Source: Chara braunii
Taxonomy: Eukaryota > Streptophyta > Charophyceae > Charales > Characeae
NCBI GenBank assembly: GCA_003427395.1
Contig: BFEA01000008.1
Span: forward strand, 7,435,797-7,463,454
DNA length: 27,658 bases
Direction of reading: 5' to 3'
Position 1 is the stretch's first letter. Each line of letters starts with the position of its first letter. The position numbers and the translations under genes were made by a program. The notes below the pieces were generated by a model. That model was not told the DNA's origin and searched no databases. It saw only the letters and a program-made list of their open reading frames with translations. Of this stretch, positions 20,204-27,658 are shown in pieces.

Positions 20204-20306
20204 TGAGATCAAGTGAGTTCTGGTACGAGGACTGGGGAGGGTTGTGGTGCCCTGTTACCCTAGCAGAAGGGGGTATGAGATCAAGTGAGTTCTGGTACGA
20301 GGACTG
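20204..20306. repeat. 30-bp direct repeat at 73-bp spacing
   Basis: GAGATCAAGTGAGTTCTGG and the following GGTACGAGGACTG appear at 20204 and again at 20277, identical by eye. Confidence 0.7.
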
Positions 20307-20473
20307 AAAGCCTGGAACGACGCCCCATCTGTTGGAAGGGGGAATCTAGGATAGTAGGCAGTTTTAGTCTCGCCCCCCCCGCTCTTATATTCTTCTAAAG
20401 CTTTTCGAATGTTCCAAAAAGAGTTGGGTGCTTAGTGGTCCTAGGAATGTTTTTTAGGACTCAAGGATCCCTA

Positions 20474-20830
20474 CTAACTCGTCTTAGGTGACTTCAGTGC
20501 AGTTATACTCAGTGATATGTGGTTGTTCGATGCCAGAACGACGCTGACCGGTGCTGGGGTGTTGCCCTGTAACCTGCGATGCAGGAGCGTGAGGTCTGGT
20601 AGAAAGATCAGGGGATGTCTTGGGGTGGGCTTTCCATGGGACAACAAAGGGTTGCTGTCGGGACGATGTTGGTCGGAGATGGGGTGAGTTGCGTTGCCCT
20701 GTAACCCAATAGAAAGTGGGGGTGTGAGACCTAGAAGAGATCGACAGGGAGTTTGTGTGGGATTTCGAGGTTTTTTGAACAATCGTAGGACCTCTGTGGC
20801 CTATTCTCATGCTTCTTGAACGACGGTAAG
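20474..20830 (-). repeat. Reverse-oriented copy of the 2995-3800 repeat
   Basis: On the minus strand this segment contains CTACCAGACCTCACGCTCCT, ACACCCCAGCACCGGTCAGC and GTTCTGGCATCG, matching the units at 2995-3800. A second, more diverged unit is nested at about 20650-20745. Long minus-strand frames here come from the repeat composition. Confidence 0.6.
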
Positions 20831-20869
20831 AGTTCTTAGGTACCTCAAAAAGAGAATAAGGTGAGTGGG

Positions 20870-21135
20870 AGAAGATGGTGGGTTATCACGCGTCCTACCA
20901 GTGAGGGGGCTAGCTGGTAGGATGGGAGCATGGCATAGCAGCAGCAGAGATGGTGGCTCCGCTGCAGTCAGTCTTGCCGGAGTGAGGTAAAGTGGATTGA
21001 TGGGGGTTCTTCTGAGTCGTTTCTGAAAGTTTGCTTAATCATGAAGTTGTCGTAGACATGTCTGAAGTAGCTCCAATTTCTCCAAGCCAAAGCCGGGTAA
21101 TGGCCCCGGTATCTCAATTTTCAAAATTCCATCCT
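20870..21135 (-). repeat. Inverted copy of parts of the 16460-17735 repeat
   Basis: The reverse complement contains TTACCTCACTCCGGCAAGAC, CTAGCCCCCTCACTGGTAGG and GGGTAATGGC with ATCTCAATTTT, matching about 16480-16625 and 17180-17220. The same family therefore lies in opposite orientation about 4 kb away. Confidence 0.6.
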
Positions 21136-21239
21136 TAGGCCAATTAGATTTTTCTAGTAGTTCCTTGTCTCATTTTCATGAAATTTTTCGACGAGTTTTC
21201 TGAACGTACTCGTTATGGGACGCTGGGCCCGGTTCTAGG

Positions 21240-21651
21240 TACGGGTTGTGCGGGCAGGTATTTTCCTCCCGTAAAGGACCAGGCAGATCTGTGGGTTTCG
21301 GAAACGGGACTTTTACGAGTGGGACTGCCGAAAAAGGGTGAGTCCAGGTAGTGTATCGGTTCACTGGTACCAAGGGTAGTTTAGCAGTATACGAGTATAT
21401 ATTCAATTCGTCTAGTTATGTTTCTTATTTTAGCCAGGTTAGACCCCTGATGATGCCAGACTGGCGAATGGTAGAAACCGGTCGAGTCCTTCGCCAGATG
21501 AGTGCGCTATTTTCGACGAATTTTTCAAAGCGCCACCTGCGCTCGGAGTTGTTTGTCTTTTGGTCTATGTCTGCCATGTCGTGTGTCTTGACTTTGTCTT
21601 AACCTTGCGGTGTGTTGTAGTGCGACTTAGCACTGTTATTCTTGTAACTAC
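21240..21651 (+). repeat. PLE2 5' pLTR
   Basis: Same length as the 3' copy (412 bp) and about 93% identical by eye. Its first ~110 bp still encode the ORF2 C-terminal tail up to its TAG, as in the 3' copy. This shows that the repeat unit includes the end of the coding region. The hammerhead lies at 21442-21488. Confidence 0.9.
21442..21488 (+). ncRNA. Type I hammerhead ribozyme, PLE2 5' copy
   Basis: GACCC (stem I), CTGATGA core at 21447-21453, TGCCA paired with TGGTA across a 10-nt loop (stem II, one G-U), GAAA core at 21474-21477, CCGG (minimal stem III), TC cleavage dinucleotide, GAGTC (stem I partner, one mismatch). A loopless CCGG stem III is expected to need dimerisation. Confidence 0.8.
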
Positions 21652-21666
21652 TTGCATGCACACAAT

Positions 21667-21698
21667 AACCGGCGTAGCAATAGTACTACGATCGTGTG
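21667..21698 (+). promoter_or_regulatory. Conserved leader block of PLE2
   Basis: 28 of 32 bases match PLE1 12401-12432 (reverse), at the same distance of 15 nt from the pLTR edge. The core GTAGCAATAGTACTAC contains short self-complementary parts. An imperfect (TATTCATTATTCG) repeat tract follows at about 21720-21800. Its role is unknown. Confidence 0.5.
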
Positions 21699-21808
21699 GC
21701 TGTGCTCGACCACTTGTTTGTTATTTGATATTCATTACTCTTATTCGTATTCATTATTCGCTACTCATTATTTGTTATTCGTTATTCATTATTCTCTGAT
21801 TCGTCCTA

Positions 21809-22573
21809 TTGCTAATTATATATTCTTATCAACCAAGAGGTCCGTGTCACTATTGTCACCAGCACGGACACTGGATTCGAGATTGTCAGCTTCGCATCAA
21901 TAATGAGGCCAATGGCCAAGGAGGTAACAACGACAATTACGGAGGCAATGGTGCCTCGTCGTTTTCTACGAATGGCGCTCCGATTTTGGCGACACCAAAT
22001 GCAACGGCTTCAAATGCAGCGGCTCCAAACAACGGTCAACAAGTGCATCAAAGTGGGCAGCAAAGTACGTACCAACAGCCGCCGAGGAGACCGTGGCAAG
22101 GAGGTTATCGAGAGCAAGGAGGCTATCGTGAACAAGGTGGTTACCGAGGGAAAGATGATCGTTTCGAGAAGATGCGGGGCTTCGTGAGTAAAGAGATGGA
22201 GGAGAAGGAGCGTTTGGCGAAGGAGAGAGATAGAAAGCAGAAGGAAGAGGAGGAGAGAAAGAGGCAACAAGAGCATGATGAGAAGAAGCAGAAGGAGCAG
22301 CATGAGAAGATGGATTTTCAAGCGAACTTGGGAAAGTTGATTAAAGGTTCGATGACTGAAGTCTGCGAATCGATCTTGGGCAAGAAGGTTGCACCTACGG
22401 AGAACGTTTGCGCCGAGATTAGTACTGAGCTTCGGAGGCAAGCGATAGCTGCTGGCAAGAAGCCAGTTCGGGAGGCCAGTCAAGAGTCAGAAACTGAACG
22501 ATTGAGGAGAGAAAATGAGGAGATGAAGATTGCTTGCAAATCAGCCTGGCAGACAAGGAAATCGATTCGTTGA
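21809..22573 (+). pseudogene. PLE2 ORF1 N-terminal part: CCHC zinc knuckle and coiled coil
   Basis: The open frame begins at a TTG; no ATG precedes the zinc knuckle, so the original start is lost or lay upstream. CHYCHQHGHWIRDC is a C-x2-C-x4-H-x4-C knuckle. A Gly/Asn/Ala/Gln-rich linker with three GGYREQ-type repeats follows, then a long Lys/Glu coiled coil. A frameshift near 22540 moves the continuation (DKEIDSLKQDN, LREEVN) to another frame, which ends near 22683 at the inversion breakpoint. Sequence order and motifs match PLE1 ORF1 at 10457-11914. Confidence 0.75.
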
Positions 22574-22683
22574 AGCAAGATAATATCACGCTCTCGAAAG
22601 GGATTAACGAGCTACGAGAGGAGGTCAACGCTCTGAGCTTCCTCAAATCTCTACAAGTCAAAGCCAATTCACCACAATACTGA

Positions 22684-23372
22684 TCATTACGAAAAATACC
22701 TGCACTCGGAGAGCGTTCCTAGCAATCGGAGATTCCATCAGCATGGTTACCAGGTTCACCCTCCGCAATATCAACGGATTGGTTGTCGTCATCCCCGTCC
22801 TCCTTCTCTTCTTCGATGACTAATCTTCGTCTCAATCGTAGAAACGCCACCGTACCATATTTTTCCGCCAAATCGGCCGCAGATCCTCGTATAAGGAAGA
22901 CCCTCTTCAAGACGTAACTTCTCAATCTCATTTTTTTGTAGTTTGCTCAACTCCATAAACACCCTCTTCGTGAACGTCGGCCTGGTCTCATCTGCACGCT
23001 TTTCGAAACGTACAGTCGGCCAACTGCTTTCCGCCTCCGTGTCTTCATCTTCTGGCTCGTCGGCTGACTGGGCCATCTTCTTTCGGAGATTAGTAGGTTG
23101 CACACTTCTTAGTGGAAATCTCCTCCTGACAACCGGTGGTGACGTCCGAATCTTCAGTCTGTTGATACGTTCCTTCAGGGCCGCAACTTCCCTTTCGGCA
23201 TAATCCTTATCATCAAGTAACTTCCTGTAGGCATCTGCCATCTTGGCGATGTCTCCTGGAGTAAGATCACGATCAGCAACCCTCAGTTTGACCTGCGCCG
23301 GCTCCACCGGCGGACTCTTCTCGGTAACAACCTCAACACTTCTCTTCTCCCCTCCTCGTTTTGGAAAGAAGG
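22684..23372 (-). pseudogene. PLE2 ORF1 C-terminal part, inverted in place
   Basis: This segment reads on the opposite strand to the rest of PLE2. On the minus strand it encodes the second ORF1 coiled coil (TPGD, DDKD, AEREV, ALKER, NEIEKL) and then, after a frameshift near 22893, the acidic tail ending at a TAG at 22719-22721. In PLE1 the matching region is on the same strand as its neighbours, so PLE2 carries an internal inversion. Breakpoints are estimated from where similarity to PLE1 switches strand and may be off by about 20 bp. Confidence 0.75.
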
Positions 23373-26300
23373 TAAGCATGAAATCTTCTTTAGATTAGTT
23401 GTCTTGCTCTTGACCCTTGGCTGTCAGATTCCTTGGCTAGTTAAGTTTCCTCCGTTTATCTCTTCTCTTCTTTCTGGTGGATATGATATCGCTCACTGTC
23501 CTGGTCCGGTTATTTATGCACTAGTCTCTCCATGGTGTAAACATGTTTACATCAGGTGCACATCTAGAAGTTCAGATGTTAGGTGGAGGGAGCATCTTCA
23601 GAGAGCTAAAGAAGGATGTTCAGCGAAAGTTATTGATGGATGAGAATTCACGGTATTTCCGACTATATTGCTATTCCGCTTGTTGTTTCTACCTTCCCTG
23701 ATCTTCTTGCCTTGGAATCGTTCTTTATTCGGAGGTTCTCACCTTTTCTCAATTCCAAAGTTCTATCTCATAAGAATCATCGGGCTTGCCGACCCGGAAG
23801 AAGAGAACGTCGTAAGCAAAGGAATCGTGATGGCTGCTCCACCATTGGTTCATATTCTATTTCCAAGAAATCTCCTATTTCTTTCTGCTCTTCATTAGGA
23901 CTTTCCTCTGTTAGTTTAATTTCAATTATGGATCATGCATTTAAATTGAAGGAGTCGAGCTTCAGTATTTTGTGCCAAGGGGGTCGTGAATTTTGTGAAA
24001 AATGGAAAGTTGTTAAGAGACTGTATGGATCTTCAGTTATCAGGTCGACCGTAGGCCTTGAGCTGCTGAAAAATTGTCGTGAATGGTTTGTTGAGGCGAA
24101 TAAAGTTCGTGTGGAGAAATTGTCTCGTTTTTGCTCAAGGTTTGTTGAGTCGAAAGCCTTGCTCGCTAGGCTGTTGTCTAAACCAAAGACAAGGAAATAA
24201 TTGTACCGTTTATCACTGGATCGGCTAGTGAGGCTGTATTCGTGTATCAGGATTTTTTCGCGAAAACAAACGAGAACTTCGCTTCGCTGTATCATTGGGA
24301 GGGTAATCAAGAATAAGTTCTGTATTAAAATTAGGATTAGACCGGTTATTAGGATTGCCTATGACTGTGAGATCTCAAAGAGCAAGGTCAAAAGTTTGTT
24401 CATAGAGACAGTAAGAAAGTCGTCTGTCAGGAAGCCTATTCAGGATATTATTTGTCGGAAGGTCAAGGTGGGCTGGACTAAAAACAAGTCAGTCAGTGAC
24501 ATTTTGTTTAATTTTAGACCCTTCTCTAGGTTATCTCAGCTTTCATGTGTATGCGTGGATTCGGATTTCCTAAGAGTGGGAGCGCATGTTGCTTTTCGGC
24601 TAAGTGAATTTGAGGGCATTTCTTCTTTTTTGCATAATTTCAAAAATATCCCATCACCAAGTCTTAAGTCCGATCTACATAAGGTCAAGAAGGCTATTCT
24701 GAGTTGTTTGGAGGAAGTACAATCTGATACTAGGCTTTTTTCTAGATATGAAGCCGGACTTAGAAACTGTATTAATGCGAGAACTGGAGAAGAGAGGGAT
24801 TGGTTTGACCACAGACTAGTTTTACAGTGGAAGAAGAAGTTTGAGAAGTATGTGATTTGCCCTATAGAGCATAATATTGGTGATACATTGGTTTGCTGTC
24901 CATCCTTTTATGAGTTGGGAATGTAGAAGCTTTTTCTTAACAGTAGCGATTTTTAGAGGGAAAATGAGACGGAGGATGTAGTTATTAAAAGAATGTCGTA
25001 GTTGTACGAGAAGGAGGACTTTAAGACTATAACGAGATTTGATGGTAAAGATGCTTTAGGTAAGGTCTACTGTATCCCAAAACATAAAGACATTTGTCGT
25101 TGGCGCCCTATATGTCCCTCCCATTCTGATCCCACTACCAGAGTTCGTCGAGTTGTCTCTAAGGCGGTCAACTGTCTTCTCTGGTCCCTTCCATCGTCTT
25201 TTCACTTTAATCTCAGAGCTACCAAGGATCTCAGGACTAGGATTGAGGAGATTAATGAGATCATCAGTAAAAAAAGAAAGGTAATTGCCGCTAGCTACGA
25301 TGTTAAAGAGATGTTCTGCCCTCTCCCTCACTCGTCTATCGTTAAGGCAGTAAAATGGGTAGTAGCGATGTATGAAGAAAAATGGTTCTCTGAGGTTATG
25401 TATAAAAGAAATGGGAGAGGGGTTGTCCTCTTCAGAAGGAGAACCGTTCCCGAAGGATGGGGACGATTGAAGTTTAATAAGCTGCTAAGTTTCGTCGGTT
25501 TTTATTTATCCTGTACTTACGTTTATGCTATGGGAGTTATTTTGAGACAGAAGATTGGTATCCCTATGGGTAAACCCTCCAGCCCCGCTCTCGCATGTCT
25601 TTTATGTGCCTTTAATGAGTATGAATTTCTTGCTAGTTTAGGTTCTTCCATATTTTTTTTCATGAGGTTAGGCTAGTTGACGATGTTTCAGTTTTTACGA
25701 GCTATAATCCGAGTGACGAAAGGTCCAGACGGGGTGCCGAAGAAAGTATTCAAAGATTTAGTACGTCGTATGATAGAGAATTGATGTTAGAGAGAACTAG
25801 CGAAGGTTGTGAATGGGACTACTGAGGCTGTACAACAGAAAAATTCCCACGAAAAATGAAAGTTGAAAAAACATTCCATAAAAAAAAAATCCTTCATATT
25901 TATAAATTATCATTCCAATGTTCGTCCAATTCTAAAATTTTCAGTTTTATTTGATAAGTTCCCGTCTAAATATGAGCTTTCCCTTCCAACTACATCTATT
26001 TGTTCAAGATGGAATGAAAGTCTGGATGAGTTTATGAAATGTTTTAATTAAATTTCCATTCTTCTCCAACAAATATCTTCTAATTTAGATTGGATTAACC
26101 TATTTATGATTGAAAATCCTTACTTAGAATGACAGTCCAATTAAAATATTTCATGAACTCATCCAGACTTTCATTCCATCTCTAGTATGTAGTCTAAATA
26201 AGAAGGGATACCCTATTCTTGGAATGAAAGTTTGCAAGTAAGATGAAAAATTTTAAAATTGGAATGACATTTTTAAAGATGGAATGAAAATTTAAAATTT

Positions 26301-26865
26301 AGATTGTAATTTTACTATAGAATGATTATTTAATTCGGGAAAATTTTTCCGTTGTATCTTGAAGGTATTTCAGAACCCAGCGAGGATCATGTGTGCTGCA
26401 ACGCACAAGAACGAGAGAACCATTTTGGAACAAGGCATTGTTTTTCAGAACTTGCAGGATTACTTGTCGTTTTTGCCCAAGCAACAAAAGATGGCGGTTT
26501 TGGGTGCTTTCTTGCATAGGTTGAAGGATTTGAACTGCATGCCTGGCTCTGATTTATGTTTCCTGTTTACGCTGAAGATTGAGTTAGGGATAAGAGGTTT
26601 TCCAGACGAATTTTTTGACCGAGTATTAAGTACATTGTCTGTAAGATTTAACAATAGATGGCAAAGATGGGTACGCTGCCTTACTGGATGGTCCAGAAGG
26701 TATGAGGTGAGACGCCTAGATACTAAGTATATTGTGGACACTGCGGAGGCAGATACGGGTTGTGCGGGCAGGTATTTTCCTCCCGTAAAGGACCAGGCAG
26801 ATCTGTGGGTTTCGGAAACGGGACTTTTACGAGTGGAACTGCCGAAAAAGGGTGGGTCCAGGTAG
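23373..26865 (+). pseudogene. PLE2 ORF2: GIY-YIG endonuclease plus reverse transcriptase (broken)
   Basis: Same product as PLE1 ORF2. The nuclease begins near 23509 (VIYALVSPW). Its YIG is changed to YIR (Arg at 23554-23556), and a frameshift with small deletion near 23640 precedes the Glu-bearing helix (LLALESFF, Glu at 23715). The linker and RT share one frame from 23640 to 25676, interrupted by TAA 24198, TAG 24924, TAG 24957 and TAG 24999. RT motifs: IPKHKD and RPICP, YDVKEM (Asp at 25299-25301), GIPMG, LVDDV (Asp-Asp at 25679-25684, after a 5-base insertion). The thumb region and C-terminus (26359-26865) lie beyond a MITE. No ATG precedes the nuclease. Confidence 0.85.
25831..26356. mobile_element. 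TA-flanked 522-bp MITE inside the PLE2 RT
   Basis: TA lies at 25831-25832 and 26355-26356. Terminal inverted repeats start CAACAGAAAAATTCCC on the left and CAACGGAAAAATTTTCCC on the right (reverse complement). Arms stay loosely complementary inward, with a strong inner inverted pair at 26008-26049 and 26139-26180 (about 40 of 42 match). It is AT-rich with GGAATGAAA motifs and no transposase. Joining the flanks at a single TA keeps the RT frame (GC-I-LKVF), as PLE1 shows, so insertion after the RT was formed is certain. Confidence 0.85.
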
Positions 26866-27165
26866 TGTATCAATTCACTGGTACCGAGGGTAGTTTAACA
26901 GTATACGAGTATATATTCAATTCGTCTAGTTATGTTTCTCATTCCAGTCAGGTTAGACCCCTGATGACGCTAGAATGGCGACTGGTAGAAACCGGTCGGG
27001 TCCTTCGCCAGATGAGTGTGCTATTTTCGACGAATTTTTCAAAGCGCCACCTGCGCTCGGAGTTGTTTGTCTTTTCGTCTATGTCTGCCGTGTCGTGTGT
27101 CTTGACTATGTTTCGACCTTGCGGTGTGTTGTAGTGCGACTTAGCACTGTCATTCTTGTTACTAC
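26754..27165 (+). repeat. PLE2 3' pLTR
   Basis: Direct copy of 21240-21651. It contains the last ~37 codons of ORF2 and the hammerhead at 26956-27002. Similarity ends abruptly at 27165, giving the element's right repeat boundary. Confidence 0.9.
26956..27002 (+). ncRNA. Type I hammerhead ribozyme, PLE2 3' copy
   Basis: GACCC, CTGATGA (26961-26967), CGCTA with TGGTA around a 10-nt loop, GAAA (26988-26991), CCGG, TC, GGGTC. Stem I pairs 5 of 5, and all core bases match consensus. Stem II is weakened by a C/A apposition at its base and two G-U pairs. It lies 5514 bp from the 5' copy. Confidence 0.82.
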
Positions 27166-27214
27166 CGGTTCCGAGTTTGTGCCAATTGGTGAGGATATGG
27201 TTGTATCCTGTGTA

Positions 27215-27565
27215 GCACACTGAACATGTTTGGCGCCCTACCGAGCAGCCGAACGTGTTCGGGCGCTCGGCCGAGCGCGAACCGAACATGTTCGGCCGAG
27301 CACATCCTCGTGTGTGTGTGGTTTGTGGGGTATATGTGGGGTGTTTGTGGGGTGTCTGGGGTGTGTGTGTATGGTGTGTGTGTATGTGTATGTTTAGGAG
27401 TCATGAGCGATGCCCCCCAGGGCCCCCCAACCCCTATATATATAAAAAAAAAAAAAAAAAAAAAAATAATAATAATAAAAATATTCGAGATCGGTCTATT
27501 TTGGGTCACGTTCGGGCTCGGTACCGAGCGTTCGGGTTCGGTCACCGAGCCCGAGCGCGATGCTA
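27215..27565. repeat. Two palindrome clusters around a G/T-rich and poly(A) spacer
   Basis: Left cluster: GCGCTCGGCCGAGCGC (27263-27278) and CCGAACATGTTCGG (27282-27295) are perfect palindromes. Right cluster: GCTCGGTACCGAGC (27516-27529) is a perfect palindrome, followed by TTCGG and ACCGAG echoes. Between them lie a G/T-rich tract (27312-27395), ATATATATA, a long A run and (TAA)n. The clusters may be subterminal ends of an unknown element. Confidence 0.5.
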
Positions 27566-27574
27566 CGCAGGTTG

Positions 27575-27658
27575 TATCTATGGGACGCTTTCCAGCAGAT
27601 GCTGCTCCCCACCAATCGATGGAGCTTGGTTTAAAAAAAAAAAAAAAAAAAAAAAAAA
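27575..27658 (-). repeat. Homopolymer-linked short repeat, copy 2
   Basis: TATGGGACGC, CAGCAGATGCTGCTCCCC, ACCAATCGATGGAGCTTGG and then an A run to the window end. On the minus strand this matches the block after the T run at 16272. The poly(A) is at the same side relative to the block in both copies. Confidence 0.6.

Larger units (their letters stand above)
21240..27165 (+). mobile_element. Penelope-like retroelement PLE2 with N-terminal GIY-YIG
   Basis: Bounded by 412-bp direct repeats (21240-21651 and 26754-27165). The gene order equals PLE1: leader, CCHC/coiled-coil ORF1, UAG, GIY-YIG, linker, RT, pLTR. Protein similarity to PLE1 is clear along the whole length but DNA has diverged, and pLTR sequence and hammerhead stem III differ. 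It is therefore a second family, not a recent duplicate. Damage: ORF1 frameshift near 22540, inversion of about 22684-23372, several in-frame stops, a 5-base insertion before the RT catalytic box and a MITE at 25831-26356. A copy of the short dispersed repeat (reverse, 21213-21236) lies just outside the left edge. Confidence 0.85.

Noticed and set aside
22010-22483. Leu-rich 157-codon minus-strand frame
   Set aside because: Antisense shadow of the Lys/Glu coiled coil of PLE2 ORF1.
25668-25672. TTAGG insertion as a telomere-like repeat
   Set aside because: Only one unit, explainable as a local duplication of AGG-containing sequence.

Overview
This is a repeat-rich eukaryotic nuclear window from a draft assembly. 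It has a 280-base N run, scattered single Ns, and homopolymer runs at both ends. I found no complete host protein-coding gene. The best-defined content is two retroelement copies of the same general type. My guess is a green-lineage genome, perhaps a charophyte alga, because retroelements with an N-terminal GIY-YIG nuclease are known there. The sequence alone does not prove this.

Layout. Positions 1-2050 hold low-complexity DNA, a foldback repeat and two members of a small TA-flanked MITE family. Positions 2415-6870 hold tandem and dispersed repeats and AT-rich spacer. Positions 6871-13166 are Penelope-like element 1 (PLE1, minus strand). Positions 13167-21239 hold spacer, the assembly gap, a U6 snRNA-like pseudogene, microsatellites, a tandem C-rich repeat and inverted copies of repeats seen elsewhere in the window. 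Positions 21240-27165 are Penelope-like element 2 (PLE2, plus strand). Positions 27166-27658 hold palindrome clusters and a homopolymer-linked short repeat.

How the elements are built. Each copy has the order: direct repeat (pLTR) - short leader - ORF1 (CCHC zinc knuckle, low-complexity linker, coiled coil, acidic tail) - UAG - ORF2 (GIY-YIG endonuclease, conserved linker, reverse transcriptase) - second pLTR. The EN-before-RT order is that of the permuted Penelope-like clades (Chlamys/Naiad type), not canonical Penelope, where the nuclease is C-terminal. Every pLTR carries a type I hammerhead ribozyme on the element's sense strand. The ribozymes are about 5.5 kb apart in both elements, which would give unit-length RNA. 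ORF1 and ORF2 share a frame across a single UAG at the same place in both elements, and ORF2 has no ATG before or inside its nuclease domain. This suggests gag-pol-like readthrough. Both copies are broken now. PLE1 has stops and frameshifts, plus a 345-bp near-perfect palindrome in its leader. PLE2 has stops, an internal inversion of about 0.7 kb and a 522-bp TA-flanked MITE in its RT.
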